Assembly: GCF_014639235.1 (NCBI RefSeq) | Contig: NZ_BMFU01000015.1 | Location: forward strand, 1-64,000 | Direction: 5' to 3' | Source of the DNA: Paenibacillus silvae | GTDB taxonomy: Bacteria; Bacillota; Bacilli; Paenibacillales; Paenibacillaceae | Length of the DNA: 64,000 bases | Shown: positions 7,772 to 16,122 of the stretch, piece after piece | Numbering within the stretch: the stretch's first letter is position 1 | Layout of the letters: the number at the start of each line of letters is the position of its first letter | Program-made: the position numbers and the translations under genes | Notes under the pieces: generated by a model | The model's database searches: none | Told to the model about the DNA's origin: nothing | Seen by the model: only the letters and a program-made list of their open reading frames with translations

Positions 7772-8878
7772 ATGAAAAAAAACATGAAGAAATCCGTAGC
7801 TACAATGATGGTACTCGGTATGACCTTAACAGGAGCGGCTGGTGTGTTTGCTGGTACACAACTGGAGAAAATCTCGGCTTATCTCAATCATGGAATCAGC
7901 TTTAATGTAGATGGCACAGCCTACGCGCCGACTGACGGGAATGGTAAAAAACTTGCTCCTATTACGTACAATAACTCGACATATCTCCCGGTTCGAGCAC
8001 TTGCTGATGCACTGCATGTGCCTGTAACGTACGATAGTGCCAATAAACAAGTTATTATTGGAGAAACGAACAGTAATCCAACTACGCTTACGAATATAAC
8101 CTATACTACGGCGCAGAAGGAAGCGATTCAAAAGGCTTTTGCCCAATTCGATGGCTTTGAAACGGCTTATGCTCCGCAGCAGATGACCACAGGTGATACC
8201 TTCAAAAGCGCAGCCGCTGGCGGCGATGGTGTAAGCTTTATTTTCAACCATATGAAGGTCGATGTTACTCCAAGAGATTATTCGGACGGCTACACGGGCA
8301 AAGATATAAAACTGTCCAACGGCGTCAGCGCAAAATGGTATACACCAGGCGATACAGGCATGCTGACCTTCAAGCTGGATGATCGTTATGTTACTCTTAG
8401 CTCGCCAGATCATAAGCTGAGCCAAGCGCAGCTGCAGCAAGTGGCTGTCTCTGTGCAAAAAGTAAACAGCGGCAACGATCAAGGCATCACAGCCTACGAA
8501 AATGTAAACTACTCCAAACAGCAGCTGGACAATATCCGCAGCTCATTTGCCAAATTTGATGGCTTCACGACAGCTTATGCACCGCAGCATATGGTTGCCG
8601 GAGATGCATTCAAAGCTGTCGGAGCAGGCGGAGATGGTGTAAACTTTGTCTTTAACCGCATGAATGTTACTGTGTCTCCTAGAGACTACTCGTTCAGCTA
8701 TGATGGCAAAACAGTAAAACTGCCTAACGGCGTATCTGCCAAATGGTACACGCCGGACAAAACCGACATGCTTACGTTCAAGCTGGATGATCGTTATGTC
8801 ACGCTCAGCTCGCCAAATAACCAATTGACACATACCCAACTGGAGCAAATGGCAACTGCCGTGCAAAAAGTGAAATAA
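7772..8878 (+). CDS. Secreted stalk-domain protein with tandem repeated domain
   Basis: A 368-residue exported protein: signal peptide (about 1-28), a single stalk-domain unit (about 30-105, ISFNVDGTAYAP and NSTYLPVRALADAL), then two closely related domains of about 120 residues (roughly 112-232 and 247-367). Each holds the patterns FAxFDGFxTAYAPQ, AGGDGVxFxFN, SPRDYS or TPRDYS, NGVSAKWYTP and LTFKLDDRYVTLSSP. The repeats are about 70% identical by eye, indicating a recent internal duplication. No enzymatic motif is visible; a carbohydrate- or wall-binding role is a guess. A clear AAAGGAGAG ribosome site precedes the ATG. It is monocistronic, ended by the hairpin at 8950-9012. Confidence 0.83.
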   Translation: MKKNMKKSVATMMVLGMTLTGAAGVFAGTQLEKISAYLNHGISFNVDGTAYAPTDGNGKKLAPITYNNSTYLPVRALADALHVPVTYDSANKQVIIGETNSNPTTLTNITYTTAQKEAIQKAFAQFDGFETAYAPQQMTTGDTFKSAAAGGDGVSFIFNHMKVDVTPRDYSDGYTGKDIKLSNGVSAKWYTPGDTGMLTFKLDDRYVTLSSPDHKLSQAQLQQVAVSVQKVNSGNDQGITAYENVNYSKQQLDNIRSSFAKFDGFTTAYAPQHMVAGDAFKAVGAGGDGVNFVFNRMNVTVSPRDYSFSYDGKTVKLPNGVSAKWYTPDKTDMLTFKLDDRYVTLSSPNNQLTHTQLEQMATAVQKVK

Positions 8879-8949
8879 TCATGATTTCTTCTGCATAAAC
8901 TCATAAGCATCATCAGATCATAAACACCATAAGATCATAATTAGTAATA

Positions 8950-9020
8950 AAAACACATACAATTTCGGCTCTTCCGTTCTCCAGACTTGGAAGCCGATCT
9001 GGTATGTGTTTTGTCTTGTT
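8950..9020 (+). terminator. Long terminator stem-loop after the stalk-domain gene
   Basis: AAAACACATAC (8950-8960) pairs perfectly with GTATGTGTTTT (9002-9012), with an inner helix CGGCT-TCC/GGAAGCCG, and is followed by TTTTGTCTTGTTT. It is 70 bases downstream of the stop codon and 130 bases before the WXG100 gene. Confidence 0.78.
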
Positions 9021-9143
9021 TATAGGCCGTTTATGGTTCTTGAAAACGCGGCTTTAGTCCAGCTTCATTTTGCTTCAGAAGGGGTTATAATAGATGCAGT
9101 TATCCCGATCTTGCAAACTCGAACAGGAAGGAATGAGTTTACT

Positions 9144-9419
9144 ATGAATCAGCGCATCGATCTGTCGCCGGAGGAGCTGCAGCAGCTTGCCGTTCAATTC
9201 AACAAAGCTTCGCAGAATGGACAAGACATCGTTAACCAACTCAAAACGATGATTGATCAATCCGAAGGTCAATGGGAAGGCACTCGGCAGCGTGATTTTC
9301 TGGAGCGCATGAATAACAGTATGACCACTGTGAGCAGTTATTTGCGAGGTTTAATGGAGACAGGCACGCAGCTGCAGCAGACTGCAACACGTTTCCGTGA
9401 AACGGATCAGTCACGTTAG
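9144..9419 (+). CDS. WXG100-family (ESAT-6-like) type VII secretion protein
   Basis: A 91-residue all-helical protein with the central turn EGQWEGTRQRDF carrying the Trp-x-Gly motif that joins the two helices of the WXG100 hairpin. Such proteins form dimers and are exported by, or help activate, the type VII secretion system. The start at 9144 is set by AGGAAGGA eight to ten bases upstream, and the family length agrees; longer in-frame sequence upstream is not coding. It is transcribed toward, and convergent with, the DUF4176 and WXG-headed effector genes, marking the left edge of a type VII accessory locus. No secretion ATPase is present nearby. Confidence 0.9.
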   Translation: MNQRIDLSPEELQQLAVQFNKASQNGQDIVNQLKTMIDQSEGQWEGTRQRDFLERMNNSMTTVSSYLRGLMETGTQLQQTATRFRETDQSR

Positions 9420-9485
9420 TACTGATCCGTTTGTATCAAAAAATACCAGCAGCCGAGGCCAACTCAGAATTGACGTAATCGATTG

Positions 9486-9755
9486 TCACGCTCGCTCAAG
9501 TTCTGCTGCGAAAGCCTCTTCCTCTTCATCACTATACCCCTTGAAAATAACTTCCTCAATGTCTTCGTGGTTAAACACATAAGTGTAATCCGGATTAATG
9601 TATCCCTCCGGGTATGGACAGCCAATATAATCAAATTGCCGCGGAGGTTCTGTCATTAACATTTGCTTGCGTCCATAGATCACGAGCTTTTTGGTGCCCT
9701 CTTTTAAACGGATTACCGACCCGTTGGGCAGAAGTGCAGTTGTATTCTTTTGCAA
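9486..9755 (-). CDS. DUF4176-family type VII-associated protein
   Basis: An 89-residue protein matching the DUF4176 pattern: LLPNGSVIRLKEGTKKLVIYG, then DYIGCPYPEGYINPDYTYVFNHEDIEEVIFKGYSDEEE. Members are typically small cytosolic proteins encoded with WXG100/LXG effectors of type VII systems; their mechanism is not settled. Start choice: an ATG at 9764 abuts AAGGAGG with no spacer, so the TTG at 9755, nine bases from it, is preferred. It is the last gene of the minus-strand run that includes the membrane protein and the WXG-headed effector. The family assignment rests on motif recall. Confidence 0.72.
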   Translation of the reverse strand: MQKNTTALLPNGSVIRLKEGTKKLVIYGRKQMLMTEPPRQFDYIGCPYPEGYINPDYTYVFNHEDIEEVIFKGYSDEEEEAFAAELERA

Positions 9756-9810
9756 ACTGATCATCCTCCTTATATCTGGTGACCTGATGATAAAGTCTAA
9801 TTATACTGTA

Positions 9811-10536
9811 TTAAACCGACTCCAATTTGTTCATGGCTCGGCGAAGCCAGTAATATCGATGCAAATCCATAACAAAATGAAATACAACAAAAGCCAGCAG
9901 GATGTATACACACATCAGAACAACTGCCACGGTCTGCTGTGTAACAAAGGCAAGTGAAATGTTGGCCAGCAGGTATGCCCCTCCTGTAATCGCGGTTAAG
10001 GCAGCAACAGGCATACCGGTACTTTTGTCCCCTTTTTTACGCTGAGGCGGCTGCTTTAATTTTTGTAAACGAAACCTTACATATTGAGATAGGGCCAAGA
10101 CATACGCTGCAAAAGATCCAATCGCATACCATGGCGTGGTCAGCTCCAGTGTCTCATAGGCGAACTTCTGTATAACCACCATAAAGGAAGCCGAGCACAC
10201 AAGCCCGAATACACCTCTAAACAACACATAATTGAGCTGCAGCCTACGCGGGGCTGCAATCAGAGCAATGGCCCATAGATTCATAACTGCTAGCGGCGGC
10301 AGCAGCAGATATGCATAGAGAGGTTGAAACGGAACACTGAATATGGGAATCAGCAGAAATACATTGAGAAAAAACAGAACCAGCGTGCCTGCACTGAGTC
10401 TAATGCCATCGGCCGCATAGATCACAAGGTAATTTTCGAACGTTTCCCTTGGATACGACGTCCCATCATACATTACTGGACCAGCAGCCGTATTTCCCTT
10501 GTGCGCTGAAGGTTTGGATCGCTGTTTATTTGCCAT
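9811..10536 (-). CDS. Six-helix membrane protein, candidate immunity partner
   Basis: A 241-residue integral membrane protein with about six hydrophobic helices (roughly 50-70, 75-97, 105-125, 135-155, 180-200, 205-228) and a basic cytosolic N-terminus. Its ATG at 10536 immediately follows the TAG of the WXG-headed gene, so translation is coupled. I know no named family for it. Position directly behind a putative secreted effector with a glycine-rich hydrophobic tail makes a membrane immunity protein the leading hypothesis; a secretion accessory component is the alternative. Confidence 0.7.
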   Translation of the reverse strand: MANKQRSKPSAHKGNTAAGPVMYDGTSYPRETFENYLVIYAADGIRLSAGTLVLFFLNVFLLIPIFSVPFQPLYAYLLLPPLAVMNLWAIALIAAPRRLQLNYVLFRGVFGLVCSASFMVVIQKFAYETLELTTPWYAIGSFAAYVLALSQYVRFRLQKLKQPPQRKKGDKSTGMPVAALTAITGGAYLLANISLAFVTQQTVAVVLMCVYILLAFVVFHFVMDLHRYYWLRRAMNKLESV

Positions 10537-11499
10537 CTACTTAAACCACCCCGCCACGGTAGACCAGGCTTTCTTCGCGCCATGTTTGATAACATCCTTC
10601 ACCGAATCATCCTTTCCATCACCGTCCAGATCCATATCCAGCTTTATGCCTTCAGCAAGATATGTCAAGCCAACCGATACTCCAAAACCAACTGCACCGA
10701 CAGCCAGCACAGGTGCTGCTGCCGGCATGAGAGCCGCAGTCAGAAGCGTCGCCCCTACAGTCGTTGCTCCGCCCACCACAACGTTTCCGATAATATCACC
10801 AGCAATCTTGTCCGTGCCTGCATTTTCACTGATATTTTCTTTGGTATCTGTAAACACATCAAGCCCCACACTGGCCCATCCCAGCTTGTCCTTCAACGCT
10901 GATTTGACTCCATAACCAGGCTTGAGCATGGCGGCAATTTCCTTCATCTGCGGAGTAGCTGTTCCGTTGGCAATTTTGGCCTCAATGTCACGTAAATAAT
11001 GGATTTTATAGTCTCTTGGCCGGCCGTTCGGAGCCTTATTACCTCTGACTGCATCATGACTCTCACGAACCAGAACCCGAGGTGTGTTTCGATCCAGTTG
11101 AGCTTTGACCATATAACCGTTCTTCAATCGATATCCCAAACGAGCAACCGCCATAGCTGCGGTTAATGTACCTACTGTGCTGCCCAGTCCATCAAACGGA
11201 GCAAGAAAATTAATACCAGTCACCCCGAATTGACCACCAGTGTTATCCTCCTGCTCCATCGTCTGCCGGGTTGTTTTCACATAAGCTGCCAGCTGCTGCA
11301 TACTTTGCCCTGCACTTTGAAAACGCTGCTGATGCGCCTGATACAGTCCAATGATCGTCTGCCTGTTACCCGATTGCCATGCGGCTCCTTGAAGCCCATG
11401 CTGCAGCATGCCATCAACCTGCTGCAGCTGTGCAGTGACTTGTTCAATCTGCTGGGCAAGTGAGTTCAGGTACTCTGCTTTCATAACAATCTTTGTCAT
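10537..11499 (-). CDS. WXG100-headed type VII effector candidate with glycine-rich hydrophobic tail
   Basis: A 320-residue protein. Residues about 1-95 form a WXG100-like helical hairpin with AWQSGNRQ at the turn. A middle soluble region (about 125-215) is followed by a glycine/alanine-rich hydrophobic stretch (about 228-275, NVVVGGATTVGATLL and VLAVGAVGFGVSVG) and an acidic DMDLDGDGKDD loop resembling a calcium-binding EF-hand-type turn, then a basic tail. This fits a secreted, possibly membrane-inserting, effector. ATG 11499 is preferred (AGGGG seven bases upstream) over a TTG at 11505. The next gene, translationally coupled, is a six-helix membrane protein. Toxic activity is inferred, not shown. 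Confidence 0.72.
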   Translation of the reverse strand: MTKIVMKAEYLNSLAQQIEQVTAQLQQVDGMLQHGLQGAAWQSGNRQTIIGLYQAHQQRFQSAGQSMQQLAAYVKTTRQTMEQEDNTGGQFGVTGINFLAPFDGLGSTVGTLTAAMAVARLGYRLKNGYMVKAQLDRNTPRVLVRESHDAVRGNKAPNGRPRDYKIHYLRDIEAKIANGTATPQMKEIAAMLKPGYGVKSALKDKLGWASVGLDVFTDTKENISENAGTDKIAGDIIGNVVVGGATTVGATLLTAALMPAAAPVLAVGAVGFGVSVGLTYLAEGIKLDMDLDGDGKDDSVKDVIKHGAKKAWSTVAGWFK

Positions 11500-11541
11500 A
11501 TTCAATCCCCTTACCTTTTCGGACGTATATGTCTCTCCCGT

Positions 11542-12432
11542 TCAGCGCACATGGGGCAGAACGGATATGGAACGTGTAGTCAGCAGAAAGAGACTCTGAA
11601 CCAGTTCTTCTTCTGTTACGATGAATGGGGTAAACAAGTTCTCTGTTTCCCCTTCAAGAAAGAGCCAGTTTCCACTCGCACTGCCGATAAAATAAATCAC
11701 TTGTGATCTCTCATCTGTGCCCCGGGTATACACTTCAAATCTGCCGTGCCGCTCTAAAGCTGCTAAACTGCAGGACAAAGGCTGAACCCAGGTCTGATCC
11801 AAATGTTTATCTTCTTGAAGTATGAATTGCGTTTTTTCGGTTTTATCGGTCATTTCGTTTTTTTCAGTTACTCCGGCTGGTTCATTGCCAGTTTCCTCCG
11901 GGCTTATCTCCAATTCAAACAGACGGCGCAAGGTGTCGCCCCCGATGGACGTACGTGATCCCTCTTGTCCCGGATCAAGAACAGCTTCTTGAGGAGAATC
12001 ATCAATATCCAGTCGGTTACCGAGAACTTGAAACATTTCCTGTATTGATAGAAAAGAAGTGAATACGGACTGATGATGCACAGGCTCCCATATCCATTCG
12101 ACCAACTGATCACTTGATAAAAAACCATACGTTACGGATCTGCCCTGCTTCGTGTTGATTAACTCCAGACGCATTACTGCACTGCTCAGCTTGCATCCCA
12201 TAAGAAGCCTATGTACTTGAGGTTCTATTGTAATTTCTTGATCGCTGACATCTACCACATGATCTTGAACAAGACCCTTGAGAAGCTGCGCGTACGAAGG
12301 TGCAGGCTCTCCATCCCGGCCTGCAGCATCATGCAGTTCTGAACGAAGTTGTCCTGCCTCTGGTATATTCAAAATTTCAAATAGAAACAACGTCTCCATA
12401 CCGTTACACTGAAAGGATGTATATACTGACAC
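11542..12432 (-). CDS. Unrecognised protein of the type VII locus
   Basis: A 296-residue, mostly soluble acidic protein without signal peptide or membrane helix. I recognise no domain. The N-terminal half looks alpha/beta, the middle (about residues 170-215) is low-complexity and acidic, with Glu/Lys/Thr-rich sequence, and the C-terminal third is beta-rich. Start is the GTG at 12432, seven bases behind AAGGAGA; the ATG at 12477 lacks a ribosome site. It lies 42 bases upstream of the WXG-headed effector in the same operon. An EspG-like secretion chaperone role is conceivable from size and position only. Confidence 0.68.
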   Translation of the reverse strand: MSVYTSFQCNGMETLFLFEILNIPEAGQLRSELHDAAGRDGEPAPSYAQLLKGLVQDHVVDVSDQEITIEPQVHRLLMGCKLSSAVMRLELINTKQGRSVTYGFLSSDQLVEWIWEPVHHQSVFTSFLSIQEMFQVLGNRLDIDDSPQEAVLDPGQEGSRTSIGGDTLRRLFELEISPEETGNEPAGVTEKNEMTDKTEKTQFILQEDKHLDQTWVQPLSCSLAALERHGRFEVYTRGTDERSQVIYFIGSASGNWLFLEGETENLFTPFIVTEEELVQSLFLLTTRSISVLPHVR

Positions 12433-12572
12433 GTGTATTCTCCTTTTTGAAAATGAAAGCCCATAGAAAGCACTCATTCTTTATTGTAAAAGGAACGAGG
12501 ATGCTGCTCAATGTGTCCCCATTCCTGAAGTTAAGCCGCCAGGCCTGATTATATTTACCCAATTATAAATAT

Positions 12573-12605
12573 AAAAGGCACAGCAAATATGCTGTCCCCT
12601 ATTTT
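12573..12605. terminator. Hairpin terminator after the FGE-like gene
   Basis: ACAGCA (12580-12585) pairs with TGCTGT (12590-12595), extended by GG/CC beyond one mismatch. On the minus strand it is followed by TTTTATATTTAT, 14 bases after the stop at 12612; on the plus strand by a seven-T run. Confidence 0.7.
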
Positions 12606-12611
12606 TTTGCT

Positions 12612-13619
12612 TTAGCCCACCATTACATCCGTCAAACGGATGACCCGGCGATAATAAAGGGCGTCCATCAGTTCCTCCCAGTCCAGCTCATCAACATTCT
12701 CGTCGCGAAAAAATACGGATGCTGCTGGCAAGAAGCCAAGCAAAGGACCTGTTCCACCGCAAACCAGCATGCCACCATCCCCGCCTTTTGGTATCACTTC
12801 ACCCTCTGCATCCAGCGTAAGCTCATACTTATAGGGGTCTCCCTTAAACTGAATACCAAAAAAGTTAGGCAGCTCCAAGTCATATGAATTCGCTGCAGCA
12901 GGTTGGTCGTTGTGTTTGCCGAAATACCTCAATCTCATCGTATAATCAAAGCTGTCCCCCCAAGGGAATAACGTACGACAACCTCCTCCGTAGATATATT
13001 CCCACTCGTCTTCGGTCAGCAAACCAAACCCGGCCGCTGTTTCTTCCTTCACAACGTCCTCCAGCTCGATCCCTTCATTAAACCAAAAAATTTGGATATC
13101 TCCTTCACGATGTCGGACCAGCCGAAATTGCAAATGCAATTCATATTCATTCAACCCGGACTGCTTGAATTGCGCCAACGCCTCGGGGAAGTCATCATGC
13201 TCCTGAGCAAAAGCTTCTTCCTCGGTTACCTCAATCCAGCCTAGAGAGATCGTCTCACATTCTACAAGCATCGGCCCTATGGTGACTTCTCGCACGGGTG
13301 ACATCTGGCTGGCCAGGAAGGCTTGCACGTCCTCTATCCCTTGGGTGTCGGCCGTTTCTTGAAAATCATCAGATGTTGCTTCATCCATTCCGTCCTGCCA
13401 CTGTGCCCAGCCAAGGGTTACCCGATCACCCGGAACAAATACAAACCGCTCCTCTTCATGTGTAAACACCCCCGTCTCCGTCCGCTGTCCGAATCGTTCA
13501 AACGTCTCCAGTCCCTCATATTGCATCCCTTCAGGAAGCATAAGCTCAATACGTTTCATCCAATCCTGCTTATCCTGCGCGGACAGTCCTTGCCAGACGT
13601 TCCTCGTTAATGCTTCCAT
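12612..13619 (-). CDS. Protein with a diverged formylglycine-generating-enzyme-like domain
   Basis: A 335-residue soluble protein. The C-terminal half carries GFGLLTEDEWEYIYGGG, LFPWGD, a later NFFGIQF and GGDGGMLVCGGTGPLLGFLPAAS followed by FFR, which resembles the SUMF1/FGE-sulfatase fold pattern (LPTEAEWEYAARGG, PWG, N-GLYDMAGN, RGGS, RLAR). The N-terminal half (about 1-195) is acidic and unrecognised. Known members oxidise sulfatase cysteines or act as non-catalytic or lectin-like modules. The copper-binding cysteines of bacterial FGE are not obviously conserved, so catalysis is doubtful. It sits in a type VII secretion locus, 66 bases from the next upstream gene. The fold assignment is by motif resemblance. 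Confidence 0.62.
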   Translation of the reverse strand: MEALTRNVWQGLSAQDKQDWMKRIELMLPEGMQYEGLETFERFGQRTETGVFTHEEERFVFVPGDRVTLGWAQWQDGMDEATSDDFQETADTQGIEDVQAFLASQMSPVREVTIGPMLVECETISLGWIEVTEEEAFAQEHDDFPEALAQFKQSGLNEYELHLQFRLVRHREGDIQIFWFNEGIELEDVVKEETAAGFGLLTEDEWEYIYGGGCRTLFPWGDSFDYTMRLRYFGKHNDQPAAANSYDLELPNFFGIQFKGDPYKYELTLDAEGEVIPKGGDGGMLVCGGTGPLLGFLPAASVFFRDENVDELDWEELMDALYYRRVIRLTDVMVG

Positions 13620-13685
13620 TCCAGCTCCACCTCTCCTTGTGACTCCATCTGGGTCCGTAAAACTTGCTCTAATTCAATTGAACGC

Positions 13686-15365
13686 TCACTTGCCCGCGGC
13701 CCGTGCCAACGCCAGCAGCAATTCCTTCCGTCTTCCGTCAGCCTTTCGAGCCAATGTGACCAGCTTCTCCAGCTTGCCAAAGATCGGATAAAGCACACGC
13801 TGTACTTCAAACGATTCCAGCTTCTGCACCTGCTCAAGCAGCAATGCCAGCTTCTCTTCGTGCTCGAACTCCGGCAGCACCTTCAGCTTCAAGCCATCGG
13901 TTGAACGGCGCAGACTATTGACCAGAACGGGCATGGAATGTGCGGTTACTCCGTATTTTTCAACAAACGCAGCGATAAACTTGTCCTGAATCATCTGATG
14001 CTCGTCATCCACCTGATCCATATAGTCGTTAATTAAAGGAAAATATTGCTCGTTCGAAAGCCCAAGTCCAAAGGCAGCATAACTACCAGGCATGCCGTTT
14101 TTCTCCCCTTCGGTGTCTGCATAGAACTCAAACTGCTGCATCGCTGCTCGTGTGTATGTTTCCAGAAGAGGATGCAGTTCAGGGTAGGTTAGAGCATTAG
14201 CGAAGAAACGATGTGTATCGGATTTGGCGAGCCCTTTGACTAGAAGATACTGTTTCGCCTTCGATTTCAGCTTAATATGATAGTTTTTTGGGAAACCCTG
14301 CTCCAGCAAACGAATAATAAAAACCAGTGCCTGCCGATATGCCTCAGGGCTCTCTTCACGAATCTGGATGGTGATCCGGGCAAAGACATCATTGGCCTGG
14401 CCCTCCACCTGCTTCGTCTGAACATAGGTATCTTCCGGTTGATATGCACCACTGCCTTCTGTTAACATGCGCTCCGCTCGTTCACTGCCCAGCTGCTTCG
14501 CCAGCTCCAGAAACTTGAGTCCCCGCGGCTTGCTGTAGCTGGGTTCAAAACGCAGAATCAGCACTGCGGCATATAACAGCAGTTCGATGGAATTCCGAGC
14601 TTCATCCTGAGCTGTATTCAGTCCGTGCAGCTGCTCTGCTCGCTTCAAAGTATATTCATTCTCGCGGTATGCCGAAGTCTGTACGTCGAAATACTGCGGC
14701 AGAAACTGCCGCTCTGCCCATAATGTCAAAGCATAAATGATCGTATGGCGGTGTTCTGCGAGTGCTTCCTTTCGTTCCCGGTTTAAAGTTTGAATCCGTT
14801 CATACTGTCTAATGATCCATGCCGCATCCAAAGCAGGATACAGCACTGGATCAAGCAGATGACTTGCCAAAAAGTGTGTTTCCAGAGGTTTGGTTGGATG
14901 AACGCCATTTTCCAGCTTTTGCTCTGTATACGTATGAATCCGATCCAGCAGCAGCTGTCTTTTCTCTTGATTGACATATTCCAGCAGTGTCAGCTTCAGC
15001 ATGCCATCACTCGCAGGGAACTTGCCCCGAAAGATAAAGCGATAATCAATCAGCGGAGTATCCACCCATTCGGCCATTCTTTCCTGAACCACCTCAACCA
15101 GCCGCGGTTGAATTTCAGTGCGAACCATTTCCTCTGTAAAGCGAATGTTCTGCGTCAAAAAGGAGCCCTCGTCCCATCCCATATCCAGACTGTCCACAAC
15201 GGTTCTTCCGGGCTTATATAAAAGAAAGATGTCATCGAATATGCCCATCTGCAGTGTCGTTCGTTTCAAGGTCTGTTGCAAATCTGTACGTTTTGCCTGT
15301 TCATCAAACCATTCATGAACTGCCTCAATCATCTCTTCCAGCGCTTGCTCCACCTTTGTCGTCAT
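13686..15365 (-). CDS. Large unrecognised helical protein of the type VII locus
   Basis: A 559-residue, highly helical cytosolic protein without signal peptide or membrane segment. The first 110 residues begin with a helix rich in Glu/Lys and a compact region (LQMGIFDDIFLLYKPGRTVVDS); the middle holds amphipathic helical pairs suggestive of a repeat scaffold (for example RNSIELLLYAAVLIL and YRQALVFIIRLLEQGFPKNY). I cannot assign a family with confidence; it may belong to one of the DUF6138-like uncharacterised families. ATG 15365 is set by AGGAGA eight bases upstream. It appears to be the first gene of the minus-strand run that ends with the effector and DUF4176 genes. Confidence 0.7.
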   Translation of the reverse strand: MTTKVEQALEEMIEAVHEWFDEQAKRTDLQQTLKRTTLQMGIFDDIFLLYKPGRTVVDSLDMGWDEGSFLTQNIRFTEEMVRTEIQPRLVEVVQERMAEWVDTPLIDYRFIFRGKFPASDGMLKLTLLEYVNQEKRQLLLDRIHTYTEQKLENGVHPTKPLETHFLASHLLDPVLYPALDAAWIIRQYERIQTLNRERKEALAEHRHTIIYALTLWAERQFLPQYFDVQTSAYRENEYTLKRAEQLHGLNTAQDEARNSIELLLYAAVLILRFEPSYSKPRGLKFLELAKQLGSERAERMLTEGSGAYQPEDTYVQTKQVEGQANDVFARITIQIREESPEAYRQALVFIIRLLEQGFPKNYHIKLKSKAKQYLLVKGLAKSDTHRFFANALTYPELHPLLETYTRAAMQQFEFYADTEGEKNGMPGSYAAFGLGLSNEQYFPLINDYMDQVDDEHQMIQDKFIAAFVEKYGVTAHSMPVLVNSLRRSTDGLKLKVLPEFEHEEKLALLLEQVQKLESFEVQRVLYPIFGKLEKLVTLARKADGRRKELLLALARAAGK

Positions 15366-15611
15366 CTGTTCTCCTGCCTTTCCGTATGATGTACTGTATG
15401 TATTTTGTGCCGAGACACTACGATCGTTCTTCCTATATTCAAGCAAGTCTACATCTGACTATGTACAGATAAAATTATGCAGTAATGTTACATATCAACT
15501 CTTATTTTACATGCTTAAATACACATGCAACAATAAGTCTTACGCACGGTTGTTCCCTATCTTATTCTGGATTCTTATCTGTTCTTCTGGCGTAAAACCT
15601 CGGATGAATAC

Positions 15612-15654
15612 AAAAAAACACCAAATTCGGCCGCTTACAGCCCCGTTTCGGTGT
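15612..15654 (-). terminator. Minus-strand terminator beyond the unknown 93-residue gene
   Basis: On the minus strand ACACC (15654-15650) and CGG pair with CCG and GGTGT (15622-15618), then seven T residues (15618-15612). The only minus-strand gene upstream of it is Spo0E at 16094-16285, so a Spo0E transcript would run antisense across the whole plus-strand gene at 15841 before stopping here. Confidence 0.62.
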
Positions 15655-15734
15655 AAATATGAAACTCATATTGAACTTGTCCGACTTTCGTATGATTACA
15701 TTCATACCAGGAGCCTTCTCTTTGAAAAAATTCA

Positions 15735-15763
15735 TTCATACTATAAATTATTCAGCGTATATA
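15735..15763 (+). promoter_or_regulatory. Probable promoter of the 93-residue protein gene
   Basis: -35 TTCATA (15735-15740) and a consensus -10 TATAAT (15758-15763) are spaced 17 bp, about 78 bases before the start codon at 15841. Confidence 0.5.
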
Positions 15764-15840
15764 ATATACAACTCTTTCCAGTTGCCTTCTGTGGATATAT
15801 ACTAGGGATAAATGTAACATCGCAAGTAAAGGAGGATACA

Positions 15841-16122
15841 ATGATGAAGTTGACAGAACTAGGTGTGTTAGTGCTTGAAGAAAAGGATATTGACTATATG
15901 TACTGCTACCGGGATCGAGATGGAATAAGGTTTGATGACTCATTTCTCTCTTTCTTAGAGTCTCAAAAAATAACACTGTCTGAAGGCGATGTCCGAACGA
16001 TTCACTTTCAGTTTGACAAAGAAGAGATGCCGCTCTACGAAGAACGCGAACGACTTATCTCGGAGGTTCAGTCAGCCGTTCGTACACTTGACCCTAAATA
16101 TGATGGTTCCTTTGTGAAATGA
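15841..16122 (+). CDS. Unrecognised 93-residue protein overlapping Spo0E tail-to-tail
   Basis: A 93-residue acidic soluble protein (LTELGVLVLEEKDIDYMYCY, then DVRTIHFQFDKEEMPLYEER) without recognised domain, signal peptide or membrane helix. The start is set by AAAGGAGG seven bases upstream. Its last 29 bases overlap the 3' end of the convergent Spo0E-like gene. The predicted promoter and ribosome site are good, so it is probably expressed. No function is suggested by sequence; expression may be affected by the opposing Spo0E transcript. Confidence 0.65.
   Translation: MMKLTELGVLVLEEKDIDYMYCYRDRDGIRFDDSFLSFLESQKITLSEGDVRTIHFQFDKEEMPLYEERERLISEVQSAVRTLDPKYDGSFVK

Larger units (their letters stand above)
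15366..15840. other. Intergenic region between divergent genes
   Basis: 475 bases without a supported gene. It holds a minus-strand terminator (15612-15654), a plus-strand promoter (15735-15763) and AT-rich DNA. The open frame running through it upstream of 15841 has no ribosome site until the AAAGGAGG before 15841, so the longer frame is rejected. Confidence 0.6.

Noticed and set aside
7826..8866. Minus-strand frames of 218 and 107 codons opposite the 368-residue stalk protein
   Set aside because: They follow the internal repeats of the plus-strand gene in antisense and have no start signals.
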